The notes below the pieces were generated by a model. It made no database searches, was not told where the DNA came from, and saw only the letters and a list, made by a program, of their open reading frames with translations. 64,000 nucleotides of DNA from Elusimicrobiota bacterium (GTDB taxonomy: Bacteria; Elusimicrobiota; Elusimicrobia; UBA1565; UBA9628): positions 1-64,000 of the forward strand of contig DAIDHS010000011.1 in assembly GCA_027451985.1 (NCBI GenBank). The letters run 5' to 3'. The translations under genes and the position numbers were made by a program. This document shows positions 1 to 8,159 of this stretch, in pieces. The stretch's first letter is position 1. Each line of letters opens with the position of its first letter.

Positions 1-973
1 TCACGGTGAGGTTGAGCGCGCCACCGACCTCCGTGCGGCTTTTGTCCAAGGAGTCAGAAATGGAAAACCGTCCGACCGCTCCGGAGAAGTTCTGGGGTTG
101 GCCGGCGCTGGGCAGCGGAAGCACGGTCAGTTTGAGCGCGTTGGTGGAAACTGTCTTCGTCTGCGTCGCGCCAAAATTCATGTTGAAGACTTGGTTGAAG
201 AAATTGGAGGAGAACGGATCGGCGCCTTGCTCCATTACCGGGCAGACGACCGAGGCGGGTCCGATGGTCAGGCGGCCGCTGTGCTCCGGGAAAAGGGCGG
301 TCTTAATCACGGACACGTCGTACATTCGGCCGCGGAACTGCGCGGTTTCCCGGCGGATGGGCGGGAGATCTTCTTCCATGAATCCAGAAAGGTCCGGCGG
401 CGTGTATTGCGGGTTTCCGGCTAGCGCGGCGGCATTGTAAAACTTCACGGTCAGAGTCGCCTGCTGGTCCACGTAGATTTCCTTTTTGTCGAGCTGAGCA
501 GTGACGAAAAAATCCGGCGCGCCGGAAACCCGCTGCGCTTGGATTTGCGAGGGCGGCGCCGCGGCCTGCTGCTGGGCTGCGTTGGGGCTTGAGCGCAGGA
601 CCTCGATGGTGATGGGACTGGTCTGAACCGTGCGGCCCTTATAGCTCAGCGTGATGGGCGGGATGATTCCTTTGCCTACGAACCGGGGCACGAGCACGTA
701 GGTGTAATCAATGGAGCTGGAAACCCGGCCGTTGATGATGGAGATGCTTTGATTGCGGCCTGAAGAGTAGACGCTGAAATCGGGGAGCGCGGGGATGCGC
801 GGATCGGGAAGAGAGCTGTCCGGCCCGTTGACGCTGACGGTCAGGGTGATTTGGCCGTTGAGCGGGACCTGGCTGCGATCCACTTGATCGTTGATGGAAA
901 TCTGCGCCCGCGCGGCGGCTGCAGTGGCCAGCAAGAGCGCCACCAGGGCCGCGATTCTTATTTTCCCCATCAT
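1..973 (-). CDS. batD: BatD-like oxygen-tolerance protein, C-terminus cut by window edge
   Basis: This gene is absent from the ORF track because it runs off the window. Reading the minus strand from the double ATG at 973 gives MMGKIRIAALVALLLATAAA, a signal peptide ending near ARA-Q. It continues open for 324 codons to base 1. The mature part is beta-rich, with the pattern of BatD/oxygen-tolerance proteins (ISINDQVDRSQVPLNGQITL; later QRVSGAPDFFVTAQLDKKEI). BatD proteins are periplasmic, membrane-anchored partners of the VWA proteins BatA and BatB. It lies 32 bases after batBC and is the last visible gene of the Bat operon. The usual C-terminal membrane segment would lie outside the window. 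Family assignment rests on sequence pattern plus strong operon context. Confidence 0.85.
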   Translation of the reverse strand, partial: MMGKIRIAALVALLLATAAAARAQISINDQVDRSQVPLNGQITLTVSVNGPDSSLPDPRIPALPDFSVYSSGRNQSISIINGRVSSSIDYTYVLVPRFVGKGIIPPITLSYKGRTVQTSPITIEVLRSSPNAAQQQAAAPPSQIQAQRVSGAPDFFVTAQLDKKEIYVDQQATLTVKFYNAAALAGNPQYTPPDLSGFMEEDLPPIRRETAQFRGRMYDVSVIKTALFPEHSGRLTIGPASVVCPVMEQGADPFSSNFFNQVFNMNFGATQTKTVSTNALKLTVLPLPSAGQPQNFSGAVGRFSISDSLDKSRTEVGGALNLTV

Positions 974-1005
974 GGCGCTATTCTATTATTTTGGGAGGCG
1001 CGCCC

Positions 1006-2700
1006 TCACCAATCCTCTCCGCTAGGCGTTCGTTCCTTAGCCTGATTCTTGAATTTATTCGCCATCGGTTTTTCCCGTTCCGCCACCGCCTGCATGATGC
1101 GCTTGGCGTCCTGAGGAGAAATTTGGTTTCGGGGGCTGGGCTTGGGCTGCTGATTTTTTTGGCCTGAGCCGCCGCTTTGCGGCTTGGGAGCGTTGTTGTG
1201 CTGGTTCTTATTGCCCGCGCCGCGCTGGTTCTGCTTCTGGTTTTTTTTCTTCGGCGGCGGGTGTTTGAGCGCGCGCAACGCCACCGCGAGGTTGTAGCGA
1301 GCGTCGGGATCTTCGGGATCGAGCACCACGGCTTTGCGGAAATCACCGACGGCCGCTTTGTAGTCGCCTGCGGCAAAATCAACGTCCCCTAGATTGTAGC
1401 TGGCGGCGGAGCGGACTTTGGGCGAAGCATTTGAATCGATCAGGGCCTCAAATGCCTTCCTGGCCTCGTCTAAATCTTCAAGTCGGAATAGCGCGTCGCC
1501 GGAATTGAATACGGGACGGATGTCATGTGGGCTTTTTGCCGCCGCCGCGGAGTAGTCGTCCAGCGCGTTTAGATAGCTTTGTTGTTGGTAGAGCTTGTTG
1601 CCGGCTCGCAAATCGCCTTCAGTGGTTGCGGCGCGCGCGCCGATTCCGGGGAGAAGGAGCAAAAAAACGAGGAACAGCTTTTCCGCGTTTTTCGCTTTCC
1701 CCCAAATGTCTCCAGTTTCGGGAATGAGGAACCCCGCCAGCAAAAGGACGAAGGCCAAAGCCAGCGGCCATTGGAAGTGGTTGCGGTAGCGATCGGTGGA
1801 AGATGAGACGCTTTGCGCTTGAGTGGTCTTAAGGATCTGCTGAGCCACGGCCGAAACCTCGCTCTGATCCGCGTTGGCCCGATAGTAGGTCCCGCCGGTC
1901 GCGGAAGCCAAGGCGGAAAGAACGTCCTCGTGCAGACGCGTGATGACGGTGTTTCCCTTGTCGTCCTTTTTGTAGCCGGTGAGGTTCCCGGAGGAGTCTT
2001 TTAAAGGGATGGGAGCGCCTTCCATGGTCCCGAAGCCGATGGCGTAGATGCGGATTCCCAATGGCGCGGCGGCCTTGGCAGCGGCCAGCGGATCGCTCTT
2101 ATGATCCCCGCCGTCGCTGAGGATGACGAGCGACTTCACTCCGGGATATTGCTGGAGTATCTGTGCGGCTTGAGTGATGGCCGGACCCATGGCGGTACCG
2201 GGCACCGGCAACATGTCCGGAGACAGGGAATCGGCGGCTTGGCGCAGGGCATCCATGTCCAAAGTCATGGGGCAAATGACGGCGGGTTCGCCTGAAAAGG
2301 TCATCAGCCCGATACGGTTTCCGGAGAGTTCGTCCAGGAGCAAGGCGAGGTCGCGCTTGGCTGCCTCCAACCTTGAAGGCGAGACATCCTGCGCGGACAT
2401 GGATAGGGAGGTATCTACGGCGATGAGAATTTGGCGGGTTCGGGATTTGCTGGCGACGAGCTCGATGCCCCACTGTGGTCCGGCCAAGGCGACGAAAATG
2501 AGCGCGAGGGCTGAAATTTGCAGCGCTGTTTTGAGCGAACGACGGGAAGCCGCTTGTTCGGGAATGAGACGCCCAAGCGTGGCCGGCGTCCCTAGGAGGG
2601 CGTTTAGGCGTCGGCGCCGGCGGCCCGCCGTCCAGGCCGCAAGCGCCGTTGCGGCAAGGGCCGGAAGCATCCATAACAGCCAGAGCGGATCTTTCCACAT
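1006..2700 (-). CDS. batB: BatB-BatC fusion: VWA domain plus TPR protein
   Basis: A 564-residue membrane protein. An N-terminal hydrophobic segment (about residues 7-25) and a second one near 58-75 precede a von Willebrand A domain. The MIDAS motif DTSLSMSAQDV lies near residue 95. A further transmembrane pair lies near residues 310-355, followed by about three TPR units (YNLGDVDFAAGDYKAAVGDF). The tail is Lys/Gln/Pro-rich and low complexity. In many bacteria BatB (VWA) and BatC (TPR) are separate genes; here one reading frame covers both. It starts 3 bases after batA stops, so it is co-translated with it. The Bat complex is linked to oxidative or envelope stress tolerance in other bacteria, but its biochemical role is unsettled. 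Confidence 0.88.
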   Translation of the reverse strand: MWKDPLWLLWMLPALAATALAAWTAGRRRRRLNALLGTPATLGRLIPEQAASRRSLKTALQISALALIFVALAGPQWGIELVASKSRTRQILIAVDTSLSMSAQDVSPSRLEAAKRDLALLLDELSGNRIGLMTFSGEPAVICPMTLDMDALRQAADSLSPDMLPVPGTAMGPAITQAAQILQQYPGVKSLVILSDGGDHKSDPLAAAKAAAPLGIRIYAIGFGTMEGAPIPLKDSSGNLTGYKKDDKGNTVITRLHEDVLSALASATGGTYYRANADQSEVSAVAQQILKTTQAQSVSSSTDRYRNHFQWPLALAFVLLLAGFLIPETGDIWGKAKNAEKLFLVFLLLLPGIGARAATTEGDLRAGNKLYQQQSYLNALDDYSAAAAKSPHDIRPVFNSGDALFRLEDLDEARKAFEALIDSNASPKVRSAASYNLGDVDFAAGDYKAAVGDFRKAVVLDPEDPDARYNLAVALRALKHPPPKKKNQKQNQRGAGNKNQHNNAPKPQSGGSGQKNQQPKPSPRNQISPQDAKRIMQAVAEREKPMANKFKNQAKERTPSGEDW

Positions 2701-2703
2701 ATT

Positions 2704-3693
2704 CTAGGGCCACCTTAGGAAGAAAACGCCGCCAAGAATCGCCTCAAGCACGAGGCAAATTGCCGCCGCGGCCGCCGGATATTGGTAGAGGTCCGACTTG
2801 ATGAGCTCGGGAGGCTGGCGGGTCTTGGATTTTTCCAGTTTGTCGATGATGTCGTAGATTTGCCTCAAGTTCTGCGAATCCGAGACGCGGTAATATCGTC
2901 CCCCGGTCATGTCCGCGATTTTGGTCAAAAGAGCGTCGTCGAGATCATCGGAGACGGTGGCCATCACTGTTCCTTCCGGGGTTTGGACTGGCGCTTCGGC
3001 CGGGCCGTGCTTGGCGCACCCGATGGTGTAAATTTTCACTCCCTGTTCCTGCGCCACCTTGGCCGCGGTGATCGGGTCGACCAAACCCGTGTTGCTGCGT
3101 CCGTCGGTCATAAGAATAATGATCTTGCTTTTCGCGGTTCCGGCTTTCAGGTGGTTAAGCGCGGAGACGATGCCGTCGCCGATGGCGGTGCCGTCCGATC
3201 CGGTCATGCCCGGATAGAGAGCGGAGATTTGGGAATCCAAAGCGGAATAATCCGAAGTCAGGGGACAGACGAGTTCAGGCGCTCCGCCGAACTGAATGGC
3301 GCCGATGAGGTCAGAAGTCCGGCGGGCGATGAAGCTGATTGCCGCCGCCTTCGCGGCCTGGATGCGAGATGGAGACAAATCGATGGCGCTCATTGAAGTC
3401 GAGGTGTCCATCGCGAGCATGATGTCGATGCCCTCGCCGGAGCCGTGTAGGCGCTCCAGGATTTTTTCCGGACGGGCCAGGGCTAGAACGATGAGAGCGA
3501 GAGCGGAGAGAATGAGCACGGGAGAGTGTAGAGCCGCGGCACGAGCCTTGAGGGATGGTCTTGCTTCAGATAGAGAGGAATTTTCAGGCAGCGGCCAAGC
3601 GGCTTCCTGCGGGCCGCTTGAGCGGAAATAAAGCCACGCGGCGGCGGCGGCGAGAATTAGGAGCAGCAAGAACAGCGGGTTTTCCAGGCTCAT
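2704..3693 (-). CDS. batA: BatA-like VWA membrane protein
   Basis: A 329-residue protein. An N-terminal hydrophobic segment (FLLLLILAAAAAWLYF) and a second near residues 55-72 lead into a VWA domain. The MIDAS motif DTSTSMSAIDLSPSRIQAAK begins near residue 94, with the supporting T of GTAIGDG and the D of LMTDGRSN. A C-terminal transmembrane segment (AAAAAICLVLEAILGGVFFL) ends it. This is the standard BatA layout of two N-terminal helices, a periplasmic metal-binding VWA domain and one C-terminal helix. Its ATG overlaps the stop of the preceding gene (3690-3693), which indicates translational coupling. BatA and BatB VWA domains are thought to interact with MoxR ATPase output. Confidence 0.9.
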   Translation of the reverse strand: MSLENPLFLLLLILAAAAAWLYFRSSGPQEAAWPLPENSSLSEARPSLKARAAALHSPVLILSALALIVLALARPEKILERLHGSGEGIDIMLAMDTSTSMSAIDLSPSRIQAAKAAAISFIARRTSDLIGAIQFGGAPELVCPLTSDYSALDSQISALYPGMTGSDGTAIGDGIVSALNHLKAGTAKSKIIILMTDGRSNTGLVDPITAAKVAQEQGVKIYTIGCAKHGPAEAPVQTPEGTVMATVSDDLDDALLTKIADMTGGRYYRVSDSQNLRQIYDIIDKLEKSKTRQPPELIKSDLYQYPAAAAAICLVLEAILGGVFFLRWP

Positions 3694-4610
3694 GCTTTTG
3701 TCCTGGTTGGTTCATGCGGCTCGTTCGGTTCGGGTTGAGGCGTCGTGTCCCTGACGATTTGGATGGCTGTCACGATGTCTGAGGGTCCCCATTCCGGATC
3801 CGGAGAAATTTTGGCGAACTTAATGAGATCGGCGCGATCAAGGACCCCCTTGGCTTTGGCCGAAAGGCCGCGGCTTGGGTCCTCCCCGCGCAGTGCGCGG
3901 GAAATCTCGGCGGTGGTCATCTGCGGCGCGGCAAAGCCGAAACGCCTCTCAAGGTAGCGCTTCAAAATGTCGGTCAGCGCGCTGTAGAAGTCCTTGTGCC
4001 GGCCCAGCTCCCATAATCCGGATTTCTGCAGTGCGCTGAGTTCCGATTCCGCGATGACCTCGGGCGGTCGCGAATCGACGGCCGGACCGATTGCGGCGCC
4101 GCCGTCCGCTTTTTTCGACAGCTTGCGATAAAGCGCGTAGCCGGCGGCGATGAGAACAGCGAGCAGGAGCCATCGCCAGAGGGGCGGCCTTGCCGCCCGC
4201 GGCGCCTTGATGTCGCGGGGCTCGGCGCCATTTGACAGAGAGGGCTCCGCCACGGTGATCGGGATCGAAGGGCTCAGGAATTGCGGCGTTCCTGTGGAAG
4301 GCGCGCAGGCCAGAGAAACGGCGATCTTTCCCACCGCGAGGGGTAAAATGCGCGCGGAAAAAGGCTGGAGGCGCTCGTTGCCCTGCACGATGGATTTTCC
4401 AAAATGGGCGTTGGTCACGGCGTAGGAAACGTCCGTTGAGATGGAAAGCTTAAAAACCAAATCTTTTGGGAAATCGGACGCGACGGTGCCGGAGATTGCA
4501 AAAGGCAGGCCCAGTTGAGCCTGCGCGGTAGACGGGTTGATGCTCCAGCGCACGTCCTGCGCCGCCGCGGGACGGCCGAGCGCGGCCAGGAGCGCGAGCG
4601 CGGCGATCAT
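3690..4610 (-). CDS. Bat-operon membrane protein, DUF4381-like
   Basis: A 306-residue protein with a signal peptide (MIAALALLAALGRPAAAQ). A beta-rich periplasmic part of about 120 residues is followed by one transmembrane helix near residues 144-162 (LWRWLLLAVLIAAGYALY). The cytoplasmic tail contains a helical region (GRHKDFYSALTDILKRYLER). The membrane helix followed by a 'FYxxLTxILKRYLExRFG' segment resembles the uncharacterised DUF4381/BatD-C-like protein found between DUF58 and VWA genes in Bat operons. Both ends overlap neighbouring genes by 4 nt. Function is unknown beyond membership of the complex. The signal peptide may instead act as a membrane anchor. Confidence 0.7.
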   Translation of the reverse strand: MIAALALLAALGRPAAAQDVRWSINPSTAQAQLGLPFAISGTVASDFPKDLVFKLSISTDVSYAVTNAHFGKSIVQGNERLQPFSARILPLAVGKIAVSLACAPSTGTPQFLSPSIPITVAEPSLSNGAEPRDIKAPRAARPPLWRWLLLAVLIAAGYALYRKLSKKADGGAAIGPAVDSRPPEVIAESELSALQKSGLWELGRHKDFYSALTDILKRYLERRFGFAAPQMTTAEISRALRGEDPSRGLSAKAKGVLDRADLIKFAKISPDPEWGPSDIVTAIQIVRDTTPQPEPNEPHEPTRTKA

Positions 4611-5491
4611 CGCCGAAGCCTCTTGGCCCGCCGGCGGAAAAACCGCACCACGGGATCGATGTAGGATGACTCGGTGTTGATCCGGATGGCGTCGAGTCCC
4701 GACTGAGTGAAGATGGCGGATAAGCGTGACAGCCGTTCCTCTTCTTTTTTGCGATAGGCGAGCAGTCCGGCTTTTTGGGAGGCATCAATGAGAAAGCGTC
4801 TGCCGGATTCGGGGTCTCGCGCACGGAGGAACGCGCCCGCGTTGGGAAGCGACGCTTCCTTGGGATCTGCGATCAGGATGGGGATGACGTCGTGCTTGAG
4901 CGCGGCCAGGCGCAAAGATTTCTCAAAGCCCGCGTCCCGGAAGTCGGAAATGAGGAAGAGGATGGCGCGCCTTTTGAGTACGCGGTTGATGGTGTCAAGC
5001 GCGGAGGCGATTTCGGTCCCTTTCCCCTTCGGCTCGTAGGCCAGGACGTCTCGGATGAGGTGCAGGACGTGCGTGCGGCCCTTTTTGGGCGGCACGTACT
5101 CCTCAACGGAATCAGTGAACAGGAAAAGGCCGACCTTGTCGTTGTTGTGCAGGGCCGAAAAGGCGAGAATGGCGGAGAGCTCCGCGGCGATTTCTTTCTT
5201 GAGGCTCTGTCCGCTGCCGAAAAATTGCGAGCCCGAAAGATCGCAGGCCACCACGGCGGTCAGTTCCCGCTCTTCTGAGTAGCGGCGGATGTGAAGGCGG
5301 CCGGTGCGCGCAGTCACGTTCCAATCGATGGAGCGTACGTCGTCGCCCGGCGCGTATTCACGCACCTCCGCGAACTCCATGCCGCGTCCCTTGAAGACGC
5401 TTAGATATTCCCCCGCGAATGTTTCCGCGACAAGCCGTCCGGTTAGGATTTCAATCCGCCGGACTTTCGCCAGGATTTCCGGAGCGATCAT
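4607..5491 (-). CDS. DUF58 domain protein of the Bat operon
   Basis: A 294-residue cytoplasmic protein. The ORF track starts at 5623, but its first 44 residues are Arg/Ser-rich shadow of moxR. I place the start at the ATG at 5491 (MIAPEILAKVRRIEILTGRL), which has an AGGAG ribosome site about 12 bases upstream. The DUF58 hallmark RGMEFAEVREYAPGDDVRSI is present near residue 35. It is followed by IDWNVTARTGRLHIRRY and a VWA-like fold (VACDLSGSQFFGSG; LFLISDFRDAGFEKSL). DUF58 proteins accompany MoxR ATPases and VWA proteins almost invariably, but their molecular job is unknown. It follows moxR after 19 bases and overlaps the next gene by 4. Confidence 0.9.
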   Translation of the reverse strand: MIAPEILAKVRRIEILTGRLVAETFAGEYLSVFKGRGMEFAEVREYAPGDDVRSIDWNVTARTGRLHIRRYSEERELTAVVACDLSGSQFFGSGQSLKKEIAAELSAILAFSALHNNDKVGLFLFTDSVEEYVPPKKGRTHVLHLIRDVLAYEPKGKGTEIASALDTINRVLKRRAILFLISDFRDAGFEKSLRLAALKHDVIPILIADPKEASLPNAGAFLRARDPESGRRFLIDASQKAGLLAYRKKEEERLSRLSAIFTQSGLDAIRINTESSYIDPVVRFFRRRAKRLRR

Positions 5492-5510
5492 TGTGGCGCG
5501 GCTCCTGGCC

Positions 5511-6503
5511 TTAGGGAACCTCCACCGCCTCGAAGAGCGAGCGGATGACGGTCTCGGAGGTGACGTTCTCCGCCTCCGCCTCGTAGCTGACCATGATGCG
5601 GTGGCGTAGCACGTCCGGTCCAATCGACTTGACGTCCTCGGGGGTGACGTAGCCGCGGCCGTTCAAGAATGCGTAGGCCTTGGCCGCCTGGGCCAGAAAG
5701 ATGGTCGCGCGGGGGCTCGCTCCGTAGGCGATGTGCGACTTGTGGGCGTCCAACCGGTAGCTCTTGGGATCGCGGGTCGCGAAAACCAAGTCCAAGATGT
5801 AGTTCTTGATCTTCTCGTCCACGTAGATTTCGGCCACGGTCTTGCGCGCCGCGACGATATCGGAGATTTTGGCGGCCTTCTCGGGCTGAGGCGTTTCCGC
5901 CGAGGTCATTCGTTCCAGAATGCTTTTCTCCTCGGTTTTGGAGGGATAGCCGACTTTGATTTTGAGCATGAAACGGTCGACTTGGGCTTCGGGCAGGGGA
6001 TAGGTTCCCTCCTGCTCAATGGGGTTTTGCGTGGCCAGCACCAGGAACGGATTGGGCAGCGGGTAGGACTCGTTACCGATGGTGACTTTTTTTTCCTGCA
6101 TGGCTTCTAGAAGCGCGCTCTGCACTTTGGCCGGGGCGCGGTTGATTTCGTCGGCCAGAACTAAATTCGCGAAGACCGGGCCCTTGCGCGGCAAAAAGTC
6201 CGAGGTTTTGGGGTTGAAGATCAAGGTTCCGGTCAAGTCCGCGGGCAGCAGGTCGGGCGTGAACTGAATGCGGGAGAAGCTCGCGTCAACGGCCTGGGCC
6301 AGGGTCTTGACCGCCAGGGTTTTCGCCAAGCCGGGAACGCCTTCAAGCAGGATGTGCCCGTCGGCCAAAAGCCCGATAAGAAGCCTTTCGACGGTTTCCT
6401 CCTGCCCGACGATGACGCGGGCCATCTCGCGCTTCAGGGCCGCGACGAAGCGGCTTTCCTGCGAGACTTTCTGATTGATTTCGGCGATTCCTAGCTGAGA
6501 CAT
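5511..6503 (-). CDS. moxR: MoxR-family AAA+ ATPase
   Basis: A 330-residue AAA+ ATPase. The Walker A region is the MoxR variant GHILLEGVPGLAKTLAVKTL near residue 50. Walker B is LVLADEINRAPAKVQSALLE, sensor 1 is LATQNPIEQEGTYPLPEAQ, and the sensor 2 and lid region is ASPRATIFLAQAAKAYAF. MoxR proteins act as chaperone-like ATPases that mature or regulate VWA-containing partners, which here are batA and batBC downstream. A strong ribosome site (AAAGGAGGAA) precedes the ATG. It is the first gene of the Bat unit proper and lies 55 bases after the HEAT-repeat gene. Confidence 0.95.
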   Translation of the reverse strand: MSQLGIAEINQKVSQESRFVAALKREMARVIVGQEETVERLLIGLLADGHILLEGVPGLAKTLAVKTLAQAVDASFSRIQFTPDLLPADLTGTLIFNPKTSDFLPRKGPVFANLVLADEINRAPAKVQSALLEAMQEKKVTIGNESYPLPNPFLVLATQNPIEQEGTYPLPEAQVDRFMLKIKVGYPSKTEEKSILERMTSAETPQPEKAAKISDIVAARKTVAEIYVDEKIKNYILDLVFATRDPKSYRLDAHKSHIAYGASPRATIFLAQAAKAYAFLNGRGYVTPEDVKSIGPDVLRHRIMVSYEAEAENVTSETVIRSLFEAVEVP

Positions 6504-6558
6504 GTCCCGATTCCTCCTTTAAGTCTTATCCGTTTCCGTACGCCCTGTGCCGCGGCTC

Positions 6559-7164
6559 CTACCATAGGCCGGCGCCGAGCTCCTGCTTCTTCTGCGCCGC
6601 CTCTTCCGCTTTGCGCTTGGCGGCTTCCTGCTCTTCCAGGATTTGCTCCTTTTCCAAATTTTGAAGCGTGGTCAATGTCTTGAGGGCTTGGAGCCTGACG
6701 CCCTCGTCGATATCGCTGAGCGCCGTGGTGACGTTGGGCGCCGCGGAGTAGTCTCCCACTTGGGCGAGGGCTTTGAGGGCCGCGATCCGGACGCTCGCGT
6801 CTGGATCGCGCAGCGCCCAAATCAGGTTTTGGGACACATCGTGGCCTTTGTGGGTGGCCAGGATCTGCTCCGCGATCTTGCCGCGGATTTCCGAGGATTC
6901 GTCGGTGCGAAGCTTTTTAAAGATGACCTGTTGCGCCTGGGTGTCGCACCAATTGGCGTCTAGAAACTCCAGGGACTGCCAGCGGACGTCCTTGTGGTCA
7001 TCGTTCGCGGCGTGGATGACTTTGGCCAAGTTGGCGTTGTCCACGATGCAAGGCGGAACGGCCGGGATGACCGGCGCGGGTGGCGGCGGCGGAGGAGGCT
7101 TCATTTCTTGGTAGCCGAAATAGCTGGCAATGGCCAGAGCGATGACGAGAAGGGCGTATTTCAT
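6559..7164 (-). CDS. membrane-anchored HEAT-repeat protein
   Basis: A 201-residue protein. An N-terminal hydrophobic helix (YALLVIALAIASYFGY) is followed by a proline run (PPPPPPPAPVIPAVPP). Next come about four HEAT-like helical repeats between residues 50 and 160, for example GHDVSQNLIWALRDPDASVR and NVTTALSDIDEGVRLQALKT. The last 40 residues are a charged Glu/Lys/Ala helix (EEQEAAKRKAEEAAQKKQEL). HEAT solenoids bind other proteins, but no partner can be named. It begins one base after the amidotransferase gene and precedes moxR, so it may be co-transcribed with both. Confidence 0.75.
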   Translation of the reverse strand: MKYALLVIALAIASYFGYQEMKPPPPPPPAPVIPAVPPCIVDNANLAKVIHAANDDHKDVRWQSLEFLDANWCDTQAQQVIFKKLRTDESSEIRGKIAEQILATHKGHDVSQNLIWALRDPDASVRIAALKALAQVGDYSAAPNVTTALSDIDEGVRLQALKTLTTLQNLEKEQILEEQEAAKRKAEEAAQKKQELGAGLW

Positions 7165-7165
7165 G

Positions 7166-8017
7166 TTAGTTCGTTTTTTTCACCCAGCGGGGCAAATCGA
7201 TCTTCCGGCGGGCGACTTCCAGTTCTCCCTTGCGGATTTCAACGGACAAAATTTCAGGTGGCCGCAGCCGCGTCCACCGGCCTGCGTCCAAGTTCTCGCT
7301 GCCGATGACGATTTTGCCGTTCCGTTCAGCGAAGCTCATGACATACCAAGGCTGCGACGGATTGCAGGCGCGCCAGCGGCTCGGCTTGGATGCGTGGCAT
7401 AAAATGTGGACGCCGTGGGCGCTGGCCGCGACGGCGTTGAGGCTCGTATAGGGCGCCGCTTTCCCCGGATGGTTGCGCTTGCACCTGGCCCAAAGCCACC
7501 AGTCCTCCGCGATGCAGGCCTTGAAGGCCGCAGCCGGGCTGCCGGTTTTTTCGAGGAACTTTAGGAACTGCCAGAAATAAACCTCGCTGTCGTTCTGGGA
7601 TCGGACGTTGCGGGCCAGCGGTCCGAGAGCTCGGGCGACTTCATCGGGAATCTGGAGGGTCCCGTTATGGGCGAAAATCCAGCGGCCGTCCGTATAGGGA
7701 TGGGTGTTGGCCTTGCTCACGAGTTTTTGAGCGGCAATTCCCCTGGGATTGGATGCGGCGCGGATGTGCCCAACGACGACCCGGGACCGCGCGCGTCCGA
7801 CCGCCGCCGTGAACGCGGTTTTTTGTCTGTAAACGGGCAAGGGGCTCTTTTCGATCGCGACCCGGCCCGAAGCGGTGAAATGCCCGATGCCCCAGCCGTC
7901 TTTCTGGAGATTCTTGGGATTGGCCCGGGCTTGTTTGAACAGCGAGCGTTCCGATGCCAGCAGGTACTCGGCGGCGGAAGCGGGATCGGGCGAAACTTGC
8001 GCAAAAAGCCGACACAT
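7166..8017 (-). CDS. class II glutamine amidotransferase, YafJ-like
   Basis: A 283-residue N-terminal-nucleophile amidotransferase. The track start (8044) would bury the nucleophile. The ATG at 8017 gives Met-Cys-Arg-Leu-Phe, so Cys2 becomes the catalytic N-terminal residue after Met removal. Family motifs follow in order: DGWGIGHF, VVGHIRAASNPRG, NTHPYTDGRWIFAHNGTL, SQNDSEVYFWQFL and VIGSENLD. The length matches stand-alone YafJ/EgtC-type proteins of about 250-290 residues. The acceptor substrate cannot be told from sequence. The HEAT gene follows after one base. A sigma70-like promoter lies upstream (8086-8115), arranged divergently with the RDD gene promoter. Confidence 0.88.
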   Translation of the reverse strand: MCRLFAQVSPDPASAAEYLLASERSLFKQARANPKNLQKDGWGIGHFTASGRVAIEKSPLPVYRQKTAFTAAVGRARSRVVVGHIRAASNPRGIAAQKLVSKANTHPYTDGRWIFAHNGTLQIPDEVARALGPLARNVRSQNDSEVYFWQFLKFLEKTGSPAAAFKACIAEDWWLWARCKRNHPGKAAPYTSLNAVAASAHGVHILCHASKPSRWRACNPSQPWYVMSFAERNGKIVIGSENLDAGRWTRLRPPEILSVEIRKGELEVARRKIDLPRWVKKTN

Positions 8018-8085
8018 ATGGCCAAAAAAATTAGAACAAATCAAAACCCGGTGTTCAAGACGTCCGGGTCGCTGCTCATGCAGGC

Positions 8086-8115
8086 ACTATACAAAAAAGG
8101 CGGAGAAATTGTCAG
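8086..8115 (-). promoter_or_regulatory. sigma70-like promoter of the amidotransferase gene
   Basis: On the minus strand CTGACA (8110-8115) and TATAGT (8086-8091) are separated by 18 bases. This predicts a leader of about 60 nt before the ATG at 8017. Its -35 element lies only 7 bases from the -35 of the divergent RDD promoter, so the two may compete for polymerase. Confidence 0.5.
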
Positions 8116-8122
8116 TCTCGCC

Positions 8123-8151
8123 TTGATTTAGGTTTTCCCGCAATCTATACT
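8123..8151 (+). promoter_or_regulatory. sigma70-like promoter of the RDD gene, predicts a leaderless mRNA
   Basis: TTGATT (8123-8128), a 17-base spacer and TATACT (8146-8151) form a good sigma70-type promoter. The ATG follows the -10 element by only 8 bases, with no room for a ribosome-binding site. The transcript would therefore begin at or within a few bases of the start codon. Confidence 0.6.
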
Positions 8152-8159
8152 AACCCTAC

